The position numbers and the translations under genes were made by a program. Under the pieces are notes generated by a model. The model saw nothing but the letters and a program-made list of their open reading frames with translations, was not told where the DNA came from and searched no databases. DNA of 64,000 nt, from the NCBI GenBank assembly GCA_033977485.1, contig CM066988.1, positions 138,949,359 through 139,013,358 of the forward strand. Reading direction: 5' to 3'. Shown piece by piece: positions 35,798 through 46,822 of this stretch; the first letter of the stretch is position 1, and every line of letters starts with the position of its first letter. Source of the DNA: Hydrangea macrophylla. Lineage: Eukaryota; Streptophyta; Magnoliopsida; Cornales; Hydrangeaceae.

Positions 35798-37306
35798 CTA
35801 AAAACTGAATTCTGGTCGTCTACCCTTAGGTAATTCTTCAACTATTTTATTAAAATTTAGGTCTAAAGGTTGACTTACCTTGATTTCTTCAATCAAGCTC
35901 GGATGTGCCATGATAGCTGCAATTAAACCACCCTGTATTCTGGGAATTACTTCCAATTCCAGCTGTTCAAATTCTTTTACCAATGTTGTTTGAATTGTTA
36001 AAGAATAAATCAAATTTTCTGACGACTTCTGACTTAAAGCATCGACAACCACGTTAGCTTTACCTGGATGATATTGGATCTTCAAATCATAATCCTTCAT
36101 CAATTCAAGCCATTTTCTCTTTCTCATATTCAGCTCTCTCTGGGTAAACAAATATTTCATACTCTTGTGATCGGTGCATATCTCACATGTTTCCCCGTAC
36201 AAGTAGTGATGCCAAATCTGTAACGCAAAGATCACCGCTGCCAATTCCAGATCATGAGTCGGATAATTTTTCTCGTATGCCCTCAACTGCCTCGAAGCAT
36301 AAGCTATAACTTTACCCTCCTGCATGAGAACACATCCCAGACCCTGATGAGAAGCATCACTGTATATACTGAAACCTCCAGTACCCGGCAGAATAACTAA
36401 TATCGGCTTCGAGGTTAACTTATCTTTCAACTTCTGAAAATAGTCTTCACATTCCTTATTCCACACAAAAGCCACATCTTTCCTCATCAATTAAGTCATC
36501 GAAGTCGTGATTCTAGAAAAGTCTTGGACGAACCTTCTATAGTAACTAGCTAACCTCAAGAAGCTTCGTATTTCAAAAAAATTTGTCGGCCTCAACCAAT
36601 TCTTAACTGCTTCTATCTTCTGTGGGTCCACAGAGACACCATCCTTAGAGATCACGTGTCCAAGAAAAGTAACATTTGTCAACCAAATTTGCTTTTCTTC
36701 AACTTCCCAAATAGTTACTTCTCTCTAAGTCATTGCAAGCCAATCTGAAGTGTCATTCGTGTTCCTCTGGACTTCTAGAATATATTAAAATATCATCAAT
36801 GAATACTATCACAAACTCTTCAAGATAGGTCTTGAACACCCGATTCATCAAGTCCATATAAGCGGTTGGTGCATTCGTGACCCCAAATTAATGGCATGAC
36901 AAGAAATTCGTAGTGCCCATACCGAGTTCTGAAAGTTGTCTTCTCAACATCTTTAGCTTTTACCTTCAAATGGTGATATCCAGATCTCAAGTCAATCTTA
37001 GAAAAGACTTATGCCCCTTGCAACTGATCGAATAAGTCATCAATACGCGGCAGTGGATACTTGTTCTTTATAGTCACCTTGTTGATTTCTCGATAGTCAA
37101 TATACATTCTCATTGTTCTGTCCTTCTTCTTAACAAACAAAATCGGTGCTCCCCATAGTGATACAATAGGACGAATGAACCCCTTATCTAGTAAATCTTG
37201 CAGTTGAGTCTTCAACGCCTTCAACTCTACCGAAGCCATTTTGTATAGTGCCCGTGAAATTGGTTGAGTTCCTGGCGTCACATCTATCCCAAACTAAATT
37301 TTCCTC
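35798..37306 (-). pseudogene. pol: Element D reverse transcriptase and RNase H, broken
   Basis: RT start at 37009-37281 ([45 protein letters not shown]), an unreadable stretch 36683-37008 holding the catalytic FIDD (around 36790) and a 2-base insertion or deletion near 36890, RT thumb at 36491-36682 (FLGHVISKDGVSVDP), then RNase H at 35798-36490 ([36 protein letters not shown]). One TAG lies just before VTPGTQ. Element E interrupts the gene at 37306; the upstream half resumes at 51436. Confidence 0.92.
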
Positions 37307-38854
37307 TGTGGATATCGCAGGTTATTTCTTAATTTACCCACTTTTAAAACATTTTTCATATTCAAATTCAAATACGAGTCGCCACTTAATTTTTAAAAGG
37401 AAAATTAAGAAACCATTTAAAAGGAAACTGATCTTTTGCGAAACCAAAGATAAACTGGATCCGGGGATTATGGAATGAAAGGGGAAGGAGCCCGACGGAC
37501 TAAAACACCCCCTTTCATCCTATCTCACGATAGGCCTCTACTCAACATCCTTTTTAATCAAATTATTAATCTAAGCATGCCCTCAACTAATATATACATA
37601 TACATTACACAAGCATGTTGGAAATGGTGTAAAATTGTTAAAGACAAAATATCATTCATAAGCCACGTAATTCAAATAGCAAACAACATGATATGCAATA
37701 GAGAACTAGAGAACATACCCGGGATCCAGCCGCAAATATTAAACGTGCAATGCATGCGAGAATAGGAATCCTAAGAAAAGGTCTCTATCACATATAAACA
37801 CATAAGGCAAGACCTAGTCTAAAGTGTCACACATGGAGTTGAAAATCAATTCAAAATCAAATAAATGAATTAAACTAGAGAAAGGATGAGAAGTTGTACC
37901 TCAAATGCGCTACAAAACAAAAGTTAGTACACATGCCTTAGACAAGATATAATATCATAAATAAGTAAATCATAAGTCATGTTCAATTAGATACATCTTA
38001 GACAAGAAATAAGTCCTACTTATGGATATTAACATGTATGAATGAATGCATGAACATGAACAAGAATGGGACATGAGTTTATTCACTAATTTGGATCACT
38101 AAACCTCTGGATTTAATCTAAATTATCATTATTCAAAACATGGTTTGGGTCTCAAGACATTAGGAGACCATTTGAGTTAAAATAAATAAGATTAGACAAA
38201 AACAGTAGCAGTTTTTTATGAATTCCAGAGAGCAGACCCGACGTTCAATAATAGAAATAAAATACTTTCAACGGTTGGATCTTAATGATTTTTGGATATG
38301 TCATGCCTCTGTGAGTCTAGTTCCTAACCCAACTTGAAAATCAAGATTTCAACGGTTAGATCTTCGGGAATATGGAAAATATTAGACCTCACTCAGGATT
38401 CTGCAACTCTCTGTCCAGAGATCTTGTATGATTTTCTAAAAATAGTAAAAAAATGAGAAATACTTAGATCTTTTTAGGGTACCTTCCTAACACATTAAGG
38501 TACTTATAAAAAATTATTTGAGACCCCGAAAACTTTATTAGGGTTCTGATTTATTAATTTCAAAACAGACTTATTATTCTGAAAGCATTTTAGAACTCTG
38601 GACAGATTGTGATTAGCTCACAAAAACCATGATCAAACCCTTCTAATCACAAGATCTTGCTAAAACAAAAATCACAGTGGTAAAACAATGTGTTATGAAC
38701 ATTTTCCCGTTGGTTTCATTCGATTCCAACGGTCGGATTTCAAACTAAAAATCCTTGATCAAAAACAGTTTATGAACCCACTGTTTCATTTTGCTAGCTC
38801 AAAATTATTGATTGGCCTCAACTATTAGAACATGAAGTTAGGACTCAAATCAAA

Positions 38855-39300
38855 CTACTTCTTCTACCATTTGATGGTCCTTGAAGATTATGAGGCATAT
38901 TATACTTATGGATCTCGATGAAGTATTGAAATGAACTTCACAAAATCCTCAAATAAAGAATTCAAACCTATGGATCCAAGTTTGAATTCAACTTATCACT
39001 CCTACCATTTGATGGTCATTGGAGTTAGAGACATACATACTCATAGGTTCTAGATGAAGTATGAAAGACTTCTTAAAACCTACGAGAAGGATTAGTTCAA
39101 GCCATGGGAATAAACTTGAATTAACACTTTCTTCTCCTACCACTTGATGGTCATTGGAGACTATAAGGCATACTATACTAGTGGATTTTGATGAAGTATT
39201 GAGATGAACTTCACAAAATCCTCAAATAAAGAACTCAAACCTATGGACCCAAGTTTGAATTCAACTTATCACTCCTACCTTTTGATGGTCATTGGAGTTA
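38855..39300. repeat. Diverged repeats of about 120-130 bp in LTR E
   Basis: CCATTTGATGGTC (or CCACTTGATGGTC) occurs near 38866, 38999, 39145 and 39275, followed each time by a GATGAAGTAT...GAACTTC block and a TCAAACCTATGGA(T/C)CCAAG block. Also in the other LTR at about 49590-50030. Confidence 0.75.
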
Positions 39301-39980
39301 GAGATGAAGTTAAAATCTACTCAAACCTCATTGGAATATAATAGGATTCCATAAGATTTCTTAATGAAAAGGTTCAAGTCATGGATTAAGACTTGAATCT
39401 CACTAATTATATGTAGATTAAGACTATGATTCATTCTAATCTCCATATAGATCATAAGATCATAGGAAATTAAATAATCAAACTCAAAGAGGTTCAATGA
39501 GATATGAAAGATCTCATGAGCCTCACAAGAGATGGTAGAAATAAGAAATCAAAGTTTGTCTAGAGAAACTAAGAACACAAGCTCTTCAAAATGGAATTTA
39601 TTTTAAACCCAAAGCATCAATTAGATCCAAATCAATGAAACAATATGAGATTCAATCACAAGTTCTAAGTGGTGTGTGATGAAATGAGGTAAGAAGAGAG
39701 GTTTTGAAAATGTGTAAAGTTCCTAGAACTATGAACTTGTGATTGAATAGTCCTAATTCTATCAAGGATTAAGAGGTTACCTCTAAGACCTCAAGTATTT
39801 CTTCAACTTCTTTGTGAAAAACCTTCCAAGATTTCCCAAAATTCTTCAAATTCTTCAAGTTCTTCAAGACTTTCTTCTTCTCTCTCTCTCAAAATATATA
39901 TAATTCTTGTATATCTCTCTCTCTTAATTCTCAAGTTCAAGTATATCTCTCAAGTCCCTCCATAATGAAGGTGAAAGTTT

Positions 39981-39991
39981 TGTTTATATAG
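39981..39991 (-). promoter_or_regulatory. Putative TATA box of LTR E
   Basis: Minus strand CTATATAAACA, followed by a CTT- and then GAGAGATATAC-rich stretch. The hairpin array lies about 100-200 bp upstream of it. The equivalent box in the 5' LTR is at 50713-50723. Confidence 0.5.
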
Positions 39992-40087
39992 ACCATTAAT
40001 TCAAGGATAAATGGGTAAATTCGGGGTGGAAACCCATGTGCAAAGATTTCTTCTAGAACATGTGAGAAAAGCAGTCTGTTACAGCCA

Positions 40088-40196
40088 GCGGCACTCGACG
40101 GGTGCCGGCGGCACTCACTGAATGCCGGGCGGCACTCCCTGAATGCCGGGCGGCAAACACTGAGTGCCGGCGCGGCACTCACTGAGTGCCGCCGCG
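40088..40196. repeat. GC-rich hairpin array in LTR E
   Basis: Four to five units of about 26 bp, each of the form GGCACTC-ACT-GAGTGCC or a one-base variant (GGCACTCACTGAATGCC), separated by GGGC/GGCGC. Each unit is a near-perfect palindrome. Identical in the 5' LTR at 50821-50930. Confidence 0.85.
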
Positions 40197-40696
40197 TTTT
40201 CCGCGTGCCGGGGCTAACTGAAATTTTGTCCCTCTTTTTGATTTTTCAAAAAAATGTTGGTGTAAACACAATTTTTCTATTCTATATATATATATATTTG
40301 TATTAAGATCCCCCATGTGCATGGTATCAACCATGTGCATGGTATATTTTGAATATACTATTTCTTTTTGTATTTTCTCTTTCTCCAAGATTTTTATTTA
40401 TTTATTTTGTCCTCCTATCTCTTTCAAAAGAACTCTTCTTTATTATTATTTTTTTTATTTTATCCTCTTAAAAGCTGGTTCCCAGACTGGATTTCTCACA
40501 CGTTCTTCATTGTTCGGGTTTCTCCCGAATACCCAAATCCTCTCTTTTTATTATTTTATTAATTTAACTTGAAGAACATCTTGAAGACTTTGAATTTCTT
40601 GGAAAATCTTCGAATGCCATGGTCATTGTCATCATCGGTCTTTGAGAGGTAACCAATCCCTAGATTTGACGTTTGGTCAAAATCGGGGTGTCTACA

Positions 40697-40715
40697 GTTT
40701 GCCCCTCTTTGACAA
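40697..40715 (-). other. Element E polypurine tract
   Basis: Minus strand CAAAGAGGGGCAAAC directly before the 3' LTR start TGTAGACACC, the usual arrangement in Tat-lineage elements. Confidence 0.8.
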
Positions 40716-40859
40716 AGTTTGTGAAGCAACGCGTATCACAAACGAAGGTCAAAGCCTGTGTGAAAGACAAGCCTTTGACCAACAGTCGAATCTAGGTAAA
40801 AACAAAAGTGCGTTGCAAAATCGGGTGAGCAGATAGCCAAATGCTGGTCGTGCTCAAGG

Positions 40860-40915
40860 GTGAGCTGCCTACGTATCCCATCGGAAATCAGACCAGGACG
40901 TAGTTCGAGCCAGGG
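40860..40915. repeat. Dispersed GCCTACGTATCCC motif of element E, copy 1
   Basis: GCTGCCTACGTATCCC...GAAATCAG...GACGTAGTTCG. Two more copies in the same direction at about 43410-43460 and 43500-43558, all in the 3' untranslated part. The ends TACGTA/ACGTAGTT suggest a foldable element. Confidence 0.7.
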
Positions 40916-41139
40916 ATCACACACAAACGCAGGTAGTCACACAGATGAATGTACCTATCCTATCGTGATGCACATGCTCAACAAATTGGTGTCCCATGCT
41001 CCCGAATGTGACGATACAGAACTATGCTCCTTCCTAGTATCAGAAATGCACTAATACCTCGAGTTTTCCTATTATGACATCGTCCTATTCTGGGGACACG
41101 TGCATGCTCTAAGCGAGTTTTGAGAATTGTCTGTTTGAC

Positions 41140-41790
41140 TGAGCCGCTTTATGCCTTACGCTCCATAGTCGAATCAGGTAGCACGCTGGAAGATTGAGAT
41201 GCGCTTAGCACCATATACTCTGGTGCTGAAACAGAAAATATGCCGAAAGACTGAGATGCGCTTTGCGTCTTATACTCCGGTGTCTTGAAGATCATCCGAT
41301 TGGCTGAGATGCGCTTTGCGTCTTAGACTCCGGTGCCGAATCAGGAAATATGATGAAAGACTGAGATGCGCTTTGCGTCTTATACTCCGGTGTCTAATCA
41401 GGAAATGTGATGAAAGACTGAGATGCGCTTTGCGTCTTATACTCCAGTGTCTTGCGGATCATCTGATTGGCTGAGATGCGCTTTGCGTCTTAGACTCCGG
41501 TGCCGAATCAGAAAATGTGATGAAAGACTGAGATGCGCTTTGCGTCTTATACTCCAGTGTCTTTAGGATCATCTGATCGACTGAGATGCGCTTTGCGTCT
41601 TAGACTCCGGTGCCGAATCAGGAAATGTGCTGAAATGACTGAGATGCGCTTTGCGTCTTATACTCCGGTGTCTTGAAGATCATCTGATTGGCTGAGATGC
41701 GCTTTGCGTCTTAGACTCCGGTGCCGAATCAGGAAATGTGCTGAAAAGACTGAGATGCGCTTTGCGTCTTATACTCCGGTGTCTTCCAAG
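41140..41790. repeat. 55-bp tandem array in element E 3' region
   Basis: About eleven units of GAGATGCGCTTTGCGTCTTA plus a spacer, period about 55 bp. Two spacer types (GATCATCTGATTGGCT and AATCAGGAAATGTGATG) mostly alternate, making a unit of about 110 bp. Confidence 0.92.
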
Positions 41791-41805
41791 AAATGAGATG
41801 TTTTG

Positions 41806-41943
41806 CAGAAAAGTCAGAATCGCTCCAGATTCAATGACCCCAGACATAGTAGAAAAATCAGAATTGCTCCAGATTCAATGATCCTAAATAGCAGAAAAGT
41901 CAGAATCGCTCCAGATTCAATGACCCCAAATAGCAGAAAAGAA
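41806..41943. repeat. 46-bp tandem repeat, three copies, in element E
   Basis: AGAAAAGTCAGAATCGCTCC plus AGATTCAATGACCCC, three copies, directly after the 55-bp array. Confidence 0.85.
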
Positions 41944-42087
41944 GCGTGGCATTGCTAGGGTAAATCCCCCTTTTTTTTTTCTTTCAGAATAGTCATGTGG
42001 ACTTAACAATCCGTTTTCTATTTTCAAAAAGTACCGGAGTCGCACGGACTCGAAAATTCACTTTTCTATTTTCAAAGATCGGAATTT

Positions 42088-42515
42088 AATTGATAGCTCA
42101 AAGGATGCGATAGACGACTTAAACCAAGACCGAGGATTTGATCGGTGACTTATAGGATGCGATAGACGACTTATACCAAAATCGAGGATTTTGATCGGTG
42201 ACTTATAGGATGTGATAGACGACTTATACCAAAACCAAGGATTTTGATCGGTGACTTATAGGATGCGATAGACGACTTATACCAAGACCGAGGATTTTGA
42301 TCGGTGACTTATATGATGCGATAGACGACTTATACCAAGACCGAGGATTTTGATCGGTGAATTATAGGATGCGATAGACGACTTATACCACGACCGAGAA
42401 TTTTGATTGGTGACTTATAGGATGCGATAGACGACTTATACCAAAACCAAGGATTTGATCGGTGACTTATATGATGCGATAGACGACTTATACCAAGACC
42501 GAGAATTTTGATGAA
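42088..42515. repeat. 54-bp tandem array in element E 3' region
   Basis: Eight units of GATGCGATAGACGACTTATA and GATTTTGATCGGTGACTTAT, period about 54 bp. The sequence is unrelated to the array at 41140-41790, but the period is nearly the same. Confidence 0.92.
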
Positions 42516-44674
42516 CGGAGCTGGTCTAGCTCAAGGAGATTTGCCTTTGGGGCTATTCTAGCTGAAGAGACGTTTATGTGCTCCTTATTCCAGATTTATT
42601 TCATTTTCTTTGATAGATTGTTTGCTATGGACAGCAGTTTAGGTGATTCGAGCAAGAAGAGGTAGAAGTATGAGCCAGTTCTTTATGACAACCCCACTTT
42701 TCTACTCACGGATTCCCCTTTTGACTATGGACAAGTTCAAAGGCTTTCTGTTACGTCTGATGATTAGCTTTTAAAGCTCAGTCTGCTGAGGATAATTTTC
42801 TGATTTTGTTCTTCCTGAGAGTATTACTCGCCCTTCCCTTGGCGGAGCAGAATCTGACTTCCTGTCCTTCGTGCTTATTGTCCTTCTTTCGAAGTTTCCA
42901 ACTCTTACTGATTCATCTAAGGAATGTATCTTTCGGTTTTCGGGAGGGTAAACTCAAACTGAGTTGAGACGCACACATTTTTTCAAATTTGTGACCAATT
43001 CTGCTTTCTTTTCTTTGCGCTTCTTTGATCAATCTCTAGAAAAAAAATTTGTTATCCCATGATATTCTTTCATTGTATCTTCCTTTATGATTGACTTTTT
43101 GATAATGAAGAATTCTTCTTTTCATGTTTCTTTCCATCTTAAATCAATTTTAGATTTATGCATGAAAACTTCAACTTCTTACTTCAAGAATTCTTAGGAT
43201 GCCTAAGCTTGGTCCTTGAAAACCAGAAAACACAGAGATATTTTATTTGGCAAACGACAGTTTGCCCCTAGTTTGACAGGGGCTTGGGAATGCTAGGCAA
43301 ACGAAGTTTGCCCCTGGTTTGAGGGAGTTGACGCGGCCTCTGGGCAAACAATAGTTTGCCCCTAGTTTTCATGAAATGGTTGGATTTCTCCTTTGGACCG
43401 AGGGCCTTGGGAGACCCGCCTACTTATCCCCGAATGGGCATCAGGCCCTATAGTAGTTCGGTTGAGGCTTGAAAGAAGTGTAGTATGCGATTGTGACCGA
43501 ACCTTGCAGGCTGCCTACGTATCCCCGAATGGGAATCAGGTCAAAACGTAGTTCATCGACTCTGGAGGTCTTGAAAGAATAAGGCTTCAAAAATTGGTGG
43601 GCTTTTCGAGCCATGTTTTCATTTGAGTTCAATGAGCGCCCTTTTCTGGGTAGATTTTCTGAGACAGATTCCTTGTGGCAGCTTTCGAACAAGATGATGA
43701 ACTACTACTTTTTTTTTTTTTTTTTTTTTTTTTTGGCGGTTGATTCTTTTCACCTTATCACTAGCCAGTCAATCTTTACAACTCTCATAACACATCGTGT
43801 TTTACTCATACTTTATCATACTCACATAGTAATACCAGCCCTCCAAATTACTCTTTATCTTTCTCAAAGATATTTCTGTATTGTTTTAGGTCCACTTATC
43901 ACTTATCCATTGAGTCTCTCACAAAAATTTAATTGATACTTTCACATCTTTCTTTTCATTTCCAATTTCTTTTCTTAGGATAATTCATGTACTTTGAAGT
44001 ACTCAAGAATTTATTCATTCTCTACTTTTTTTCTTTTTTTTTTTACTATCCCTTATTCTCTTCATGATTTTGACTGGCTAGGATTCGGATTTTGAAATCA
44101 ACACGCATCTTATTTTGCTCTAACTTTTGCCTAGGCGCCCTTTCGGGTTTTCATCCTAGCGAGCTCTCTTTTTTTTTCTTTTCCCCTTTTTTTTTTCTTT
44201 CTTTTTTTTCTTTCTCTTTTTTTTTTAGAAGAAGAAGTTCATTTAAGATATCTAGCTACCATTAAGGAACAAGTTCATGGCTTTGGACTGTGAGCTCACC
44301 TTTTAGGTTTGGTATAAAGGGGGGTGATGTGGGATAATTTCCGAATTTATTCTGGCACATCATCATAGGACCATGCAAGGCATTCTTGTTTTCTTTTAGC
44401 AATGAGATCAATTTTATGCTTTTATCTTTATTGATTGAACTATGGAAAGAATCACTTTGAGAATCTTCTTCATTTTCTAAGTCAAATGCCAAGGTTTCCT
44501 CAATGATTTTGCATGCAGGTTCATTTGCCTCTTTTTTTTTTTTTGTTATTATAATCATTAAGTTCAACCAAGTAAGCAGAATCAGTCACTTTCATTGATA
44601 ATAGAAAATAAAAAAAAACTTGACTCATACTGGCCATTACAGACTTCCGGGGTAGGGGAACCCTATCACTAGAC
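42516..44674 (-). other. Element E long 3' untranslated stretch
   Basis: No gene recognised. Contains three GTTTGCCCCTAGTTT-type copies (43258-43365), T-rich runs and two copies of the GCCTACGTATCCC motif. A 101-residue frame at 44262-44567 (minus) is lysine- and acid-rich without a domain and lies where pol should begin; I treat it as non-coding or a remnant. Confidence 0.5.
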
Positions 44675-46822
44675 TCAAGGACATTTTGGCAAATTCCCTG
44701 ATTCTATCTCTCCTCCATTCTCCGGCTCCTCCTTCCTTGCTTTATTTCCCTTGACCTCTTCCTTCAGTATTCCTCCCATCTGGTCTTTTCCAATCTTCAC
44801 TTCCATGATCTTCTTTGGACCACTCTCCTTGGTCTCACTGCTTTCTTCATTAAAGAGATTCCTTATGGCCAGGCCATCCAGTGCATAAATCCAATCTTGG
44901 ATAGACATACGTTCTGTGGGCGCTTGTAGGTATGGATCTTCATAGTCAGCAAATTCATATAAGGAGGAGATCTCAAACCCTTGCTCCAAATACTTATCTT
45001 TGCAGTCCACCCATGGCTCTGGAGAGCCGTAGCAGGGAAAATCTCCTCCTTTCTTGATGGAGTATTCATGCGATGCCTGACCTTCTTCTTTTTCTTCAAG
45101 ATCCTTTCCTTTCTCCTTTTCTGAATCGTTCTCCTTAGCATGATTGATCACTTCCTCATCATTTCCTTCTTCTCCCTCAGACCACAGACCATCCGTGTCA
45201 CTGTACACCTCCTCCCAGATGGAGTTATCAGTAGGATTGTTTGGATCCCACCAATTGATTTGGAGGATTTCATTGTCCATATCTTCCTCAAATGCTTGTT
45301 CTTCTTCTCCTCCTATCAGCCAATCCTCTTCCTCGACAACTATAAGGCATGTCCTCTGATCTTCTGGGAATTTATAAGCTTTGGTAGCTTGTCCTACCGG
45401 TACGATCAACACAGACGGATCGAAGACTTCCTCCTCAATATCTAAGAGATTGATGTTCGGTGGTGGTGGTACAGCATGATGATTAGGGAGCGGGTTTCGG
45501 GTCACATGCGGCCGATCTGTAGGCGGAGGGGAAATAGTCTTGTTATCAATCAGATTTTGTACTTCATGTCTCAACCTCTTGCATCGGTCAGTTGCGTGGC
45601 CGCGAGTTTGATGAAACTCACAATAGAGGTTTGTATTGAAGCCTGGCGGGAGTGGATCAGGCATTGGTTTTGGATCCAGCGGCTTTAGATATCCTTTTTC
45701 CTTTAATCGCTTGAGAATGGCAGTCAATGAGATCCCTAAATCAGTGAACTGACGAGGTTGTCCCCCCAATCTCGGTCTTGATGCACCCTCCTTGCTCAAA
45801 ACATTGACATCAGTCGCTACCTGGTTTCCCGTGTTCCCTCCATAAAATGGTCTTCTAGAGCGGTTCCCCTGAGATTCCTCCTTCTTAATCCTTCCATCCT
45901 TGATTGCGTCCTCGATCTTGGTTCCAATTTCAAATAATTCTGCAAAGGTATGAATGCACTGGTACATGAGTTTCTCCTGATAAACACTTTGCAGGTTCTT
46001 TACTATGATTCGGATCTGTTCCTTTTCAGACGGCCTTTGGGTCATCTTTGCGACCTTTCCCCTCCAGCGAGATAGAAACTCAGCAAATGATTCTTTATGT
46101 TCTTGCATAGTCGTCTCCAAATCCCTCACAGTTACATCAAGCTCTTGGTTGTATTCATACTGGGTGACAAAAGCCTTCACCACTTCCTCCCATATGCGAC
46201 TCTTGCTTGGCTCTAATGTGAAATACCAAGATAAAGCTGCCCCAGTTAAAGTTTGCTGAAACAGCATGGCCATCATGGCAGGACTCAGACCATTTGGCTG
46301 AAAAGCCCCGATGCACATCCTCACGTGATTTCTGGGGTTGCCAGAACCATCAAACTTATCGATCTCAGGCATTTTGAAACCGGCTGGCAATTTTTCTTGA
46401 GTTCCTTCAAACAAACCCTCTAACTCTAACAGGTAGCTATCAACCCCATTAGACTTGCGGACAACTTTCTCTAGCTTTTCCACCTTCTCCTTCATCTCGA
46501 TACGCTCTTTCTCAGCTTTCTCAATCTTCTCTCTCTCTGCCCTAGGTACGTCAACTCTTGGTGGTTCCGGATCCTCAAACCATTCATCTTCCTGAAGCGG
46601 AGGCGGGTCGGCTATTGGTGGATCATTTACTGTCCTTTGGCGGGTTAGTGCTTCCATCATGGCCGTCATTTGGTCCATTCTCTCTTTCAACTGAGCTATC
46701 TCTGCAGCATACTGATCCTGGTCCATTTCTCCTTCTATCTCTGGCTCTCTTCGTACTAGCCTTGCACTCGAATCCCTGACCCAAACTGTCCCGGCGTTCA
46801 ATGCTATCTTGCCTACAACCAT
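44675..46822 (-). CDS. gag: Element E Gag, intact, 715 residues
   Basis: The only long intact protein frame in the window. Residues 36-62 and 95-122 are charged and heptad-like (probable coiled coils). The Gag domain runs from about 150 to 305: MPEIDKFDGSGNPRNHVRM, LFQQTLTGAALSWYF, FLSRWRGKVAKM. A zinc-knuckle-like CEFHQTRGHATDRC (401-414, CX2HX4HX4C) is the variant typical of Tat/Ogre Gags. The tail (460-715) is acidic, with KEN/KEKGKDLEEKEEG. MVVGK is the first methionine of the frame; MDQDQY (residue 33) is an alternative start. Gag forms the particle that packages the RNA. No protease or RT frame follows, so particle maturation and cDNA synthesis must come from a helper. Confidence 0.93.
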   Translation of the reverse strand: MVVGKIALNAGTVWVRDSSARLVRREPEIEGEMDQDQYAAEIAQLKERMDQMTAMMEALTRQRTVNDPPIADPPPLQEDEWFEDPEPPRVDVPRAEREKIEKAEKERIEMKEKVEKLEKVVRKSNGVDSYLLELEGLFEGTQEKLPAGFKMPEIDKFDGSGNPRNHVRMCIGAFQPNGLSPAMMAMLFQQTLTGAALSWYFTLEPSKSRIWEEVVKAFVTQYEYNQELDVTVRDLETTMQEHKESFAEFLSRWRGKVAKMTQRPSEKEQIRIIVKNLQSVYQEKLMYQCIHTFAELFEIGTKIEDAIKDGRIKKEESQGNRSRRPFYGGNTGNQVATDVNVLSKEGASRPRLGGQPRQFTDLGISLTAILKRLKEKGYLKPLDPKPMPDPLPPGFNTNLYCEFHQTRGHATDRCKRLRHEVQNLIDNKTISPPPTDRPHVTRNPLPNHHAVPPPPNINLLDIEEEVFDPSVLIVPVGQATKAYKFPEDQRTCLIVVEEEDWLIGGEEEQAFEEDMDNEILQINWWDPNNPTDNSIWEEVYSDTDGLWSEGEEGNDEEVINHAKENDSEKEKGKDLEEKEEGQASHEYSIKKGGDFPCYGSPEPWVDCKDKYLEQGFEISSLYEFADYEDPYLQAPTERMSIQDWIYALDGLAIRNLFNEESSETKESGPKKIMEVKIGKDQMGGILKEEVKGNKARKEEPENGGEIESGNLPKCP

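Larger units (their letters stand above)
37307..40696 (-). repeat. Element E 3' LTR (3390 bp)
   Basis: Nearly identical to 48039-51430; differences are scattered substitutions and a 2-bp change in a TA run (about 40285). Contains repeated CACTCCTACCATTTGATGGTCATTGGAG-like blocks (38860-39300), a GGCACTC...GAGTGCC hairpin array (40088-40196) and a TATA box near 39985. Confidence 0.95.

Noticed and set aside
41140..42515. CRISPR-like array
   Set aside because: The spacers themselves repeat, the genome is eukaryotic and the arrays lie inside a retrotransposon 3' region.
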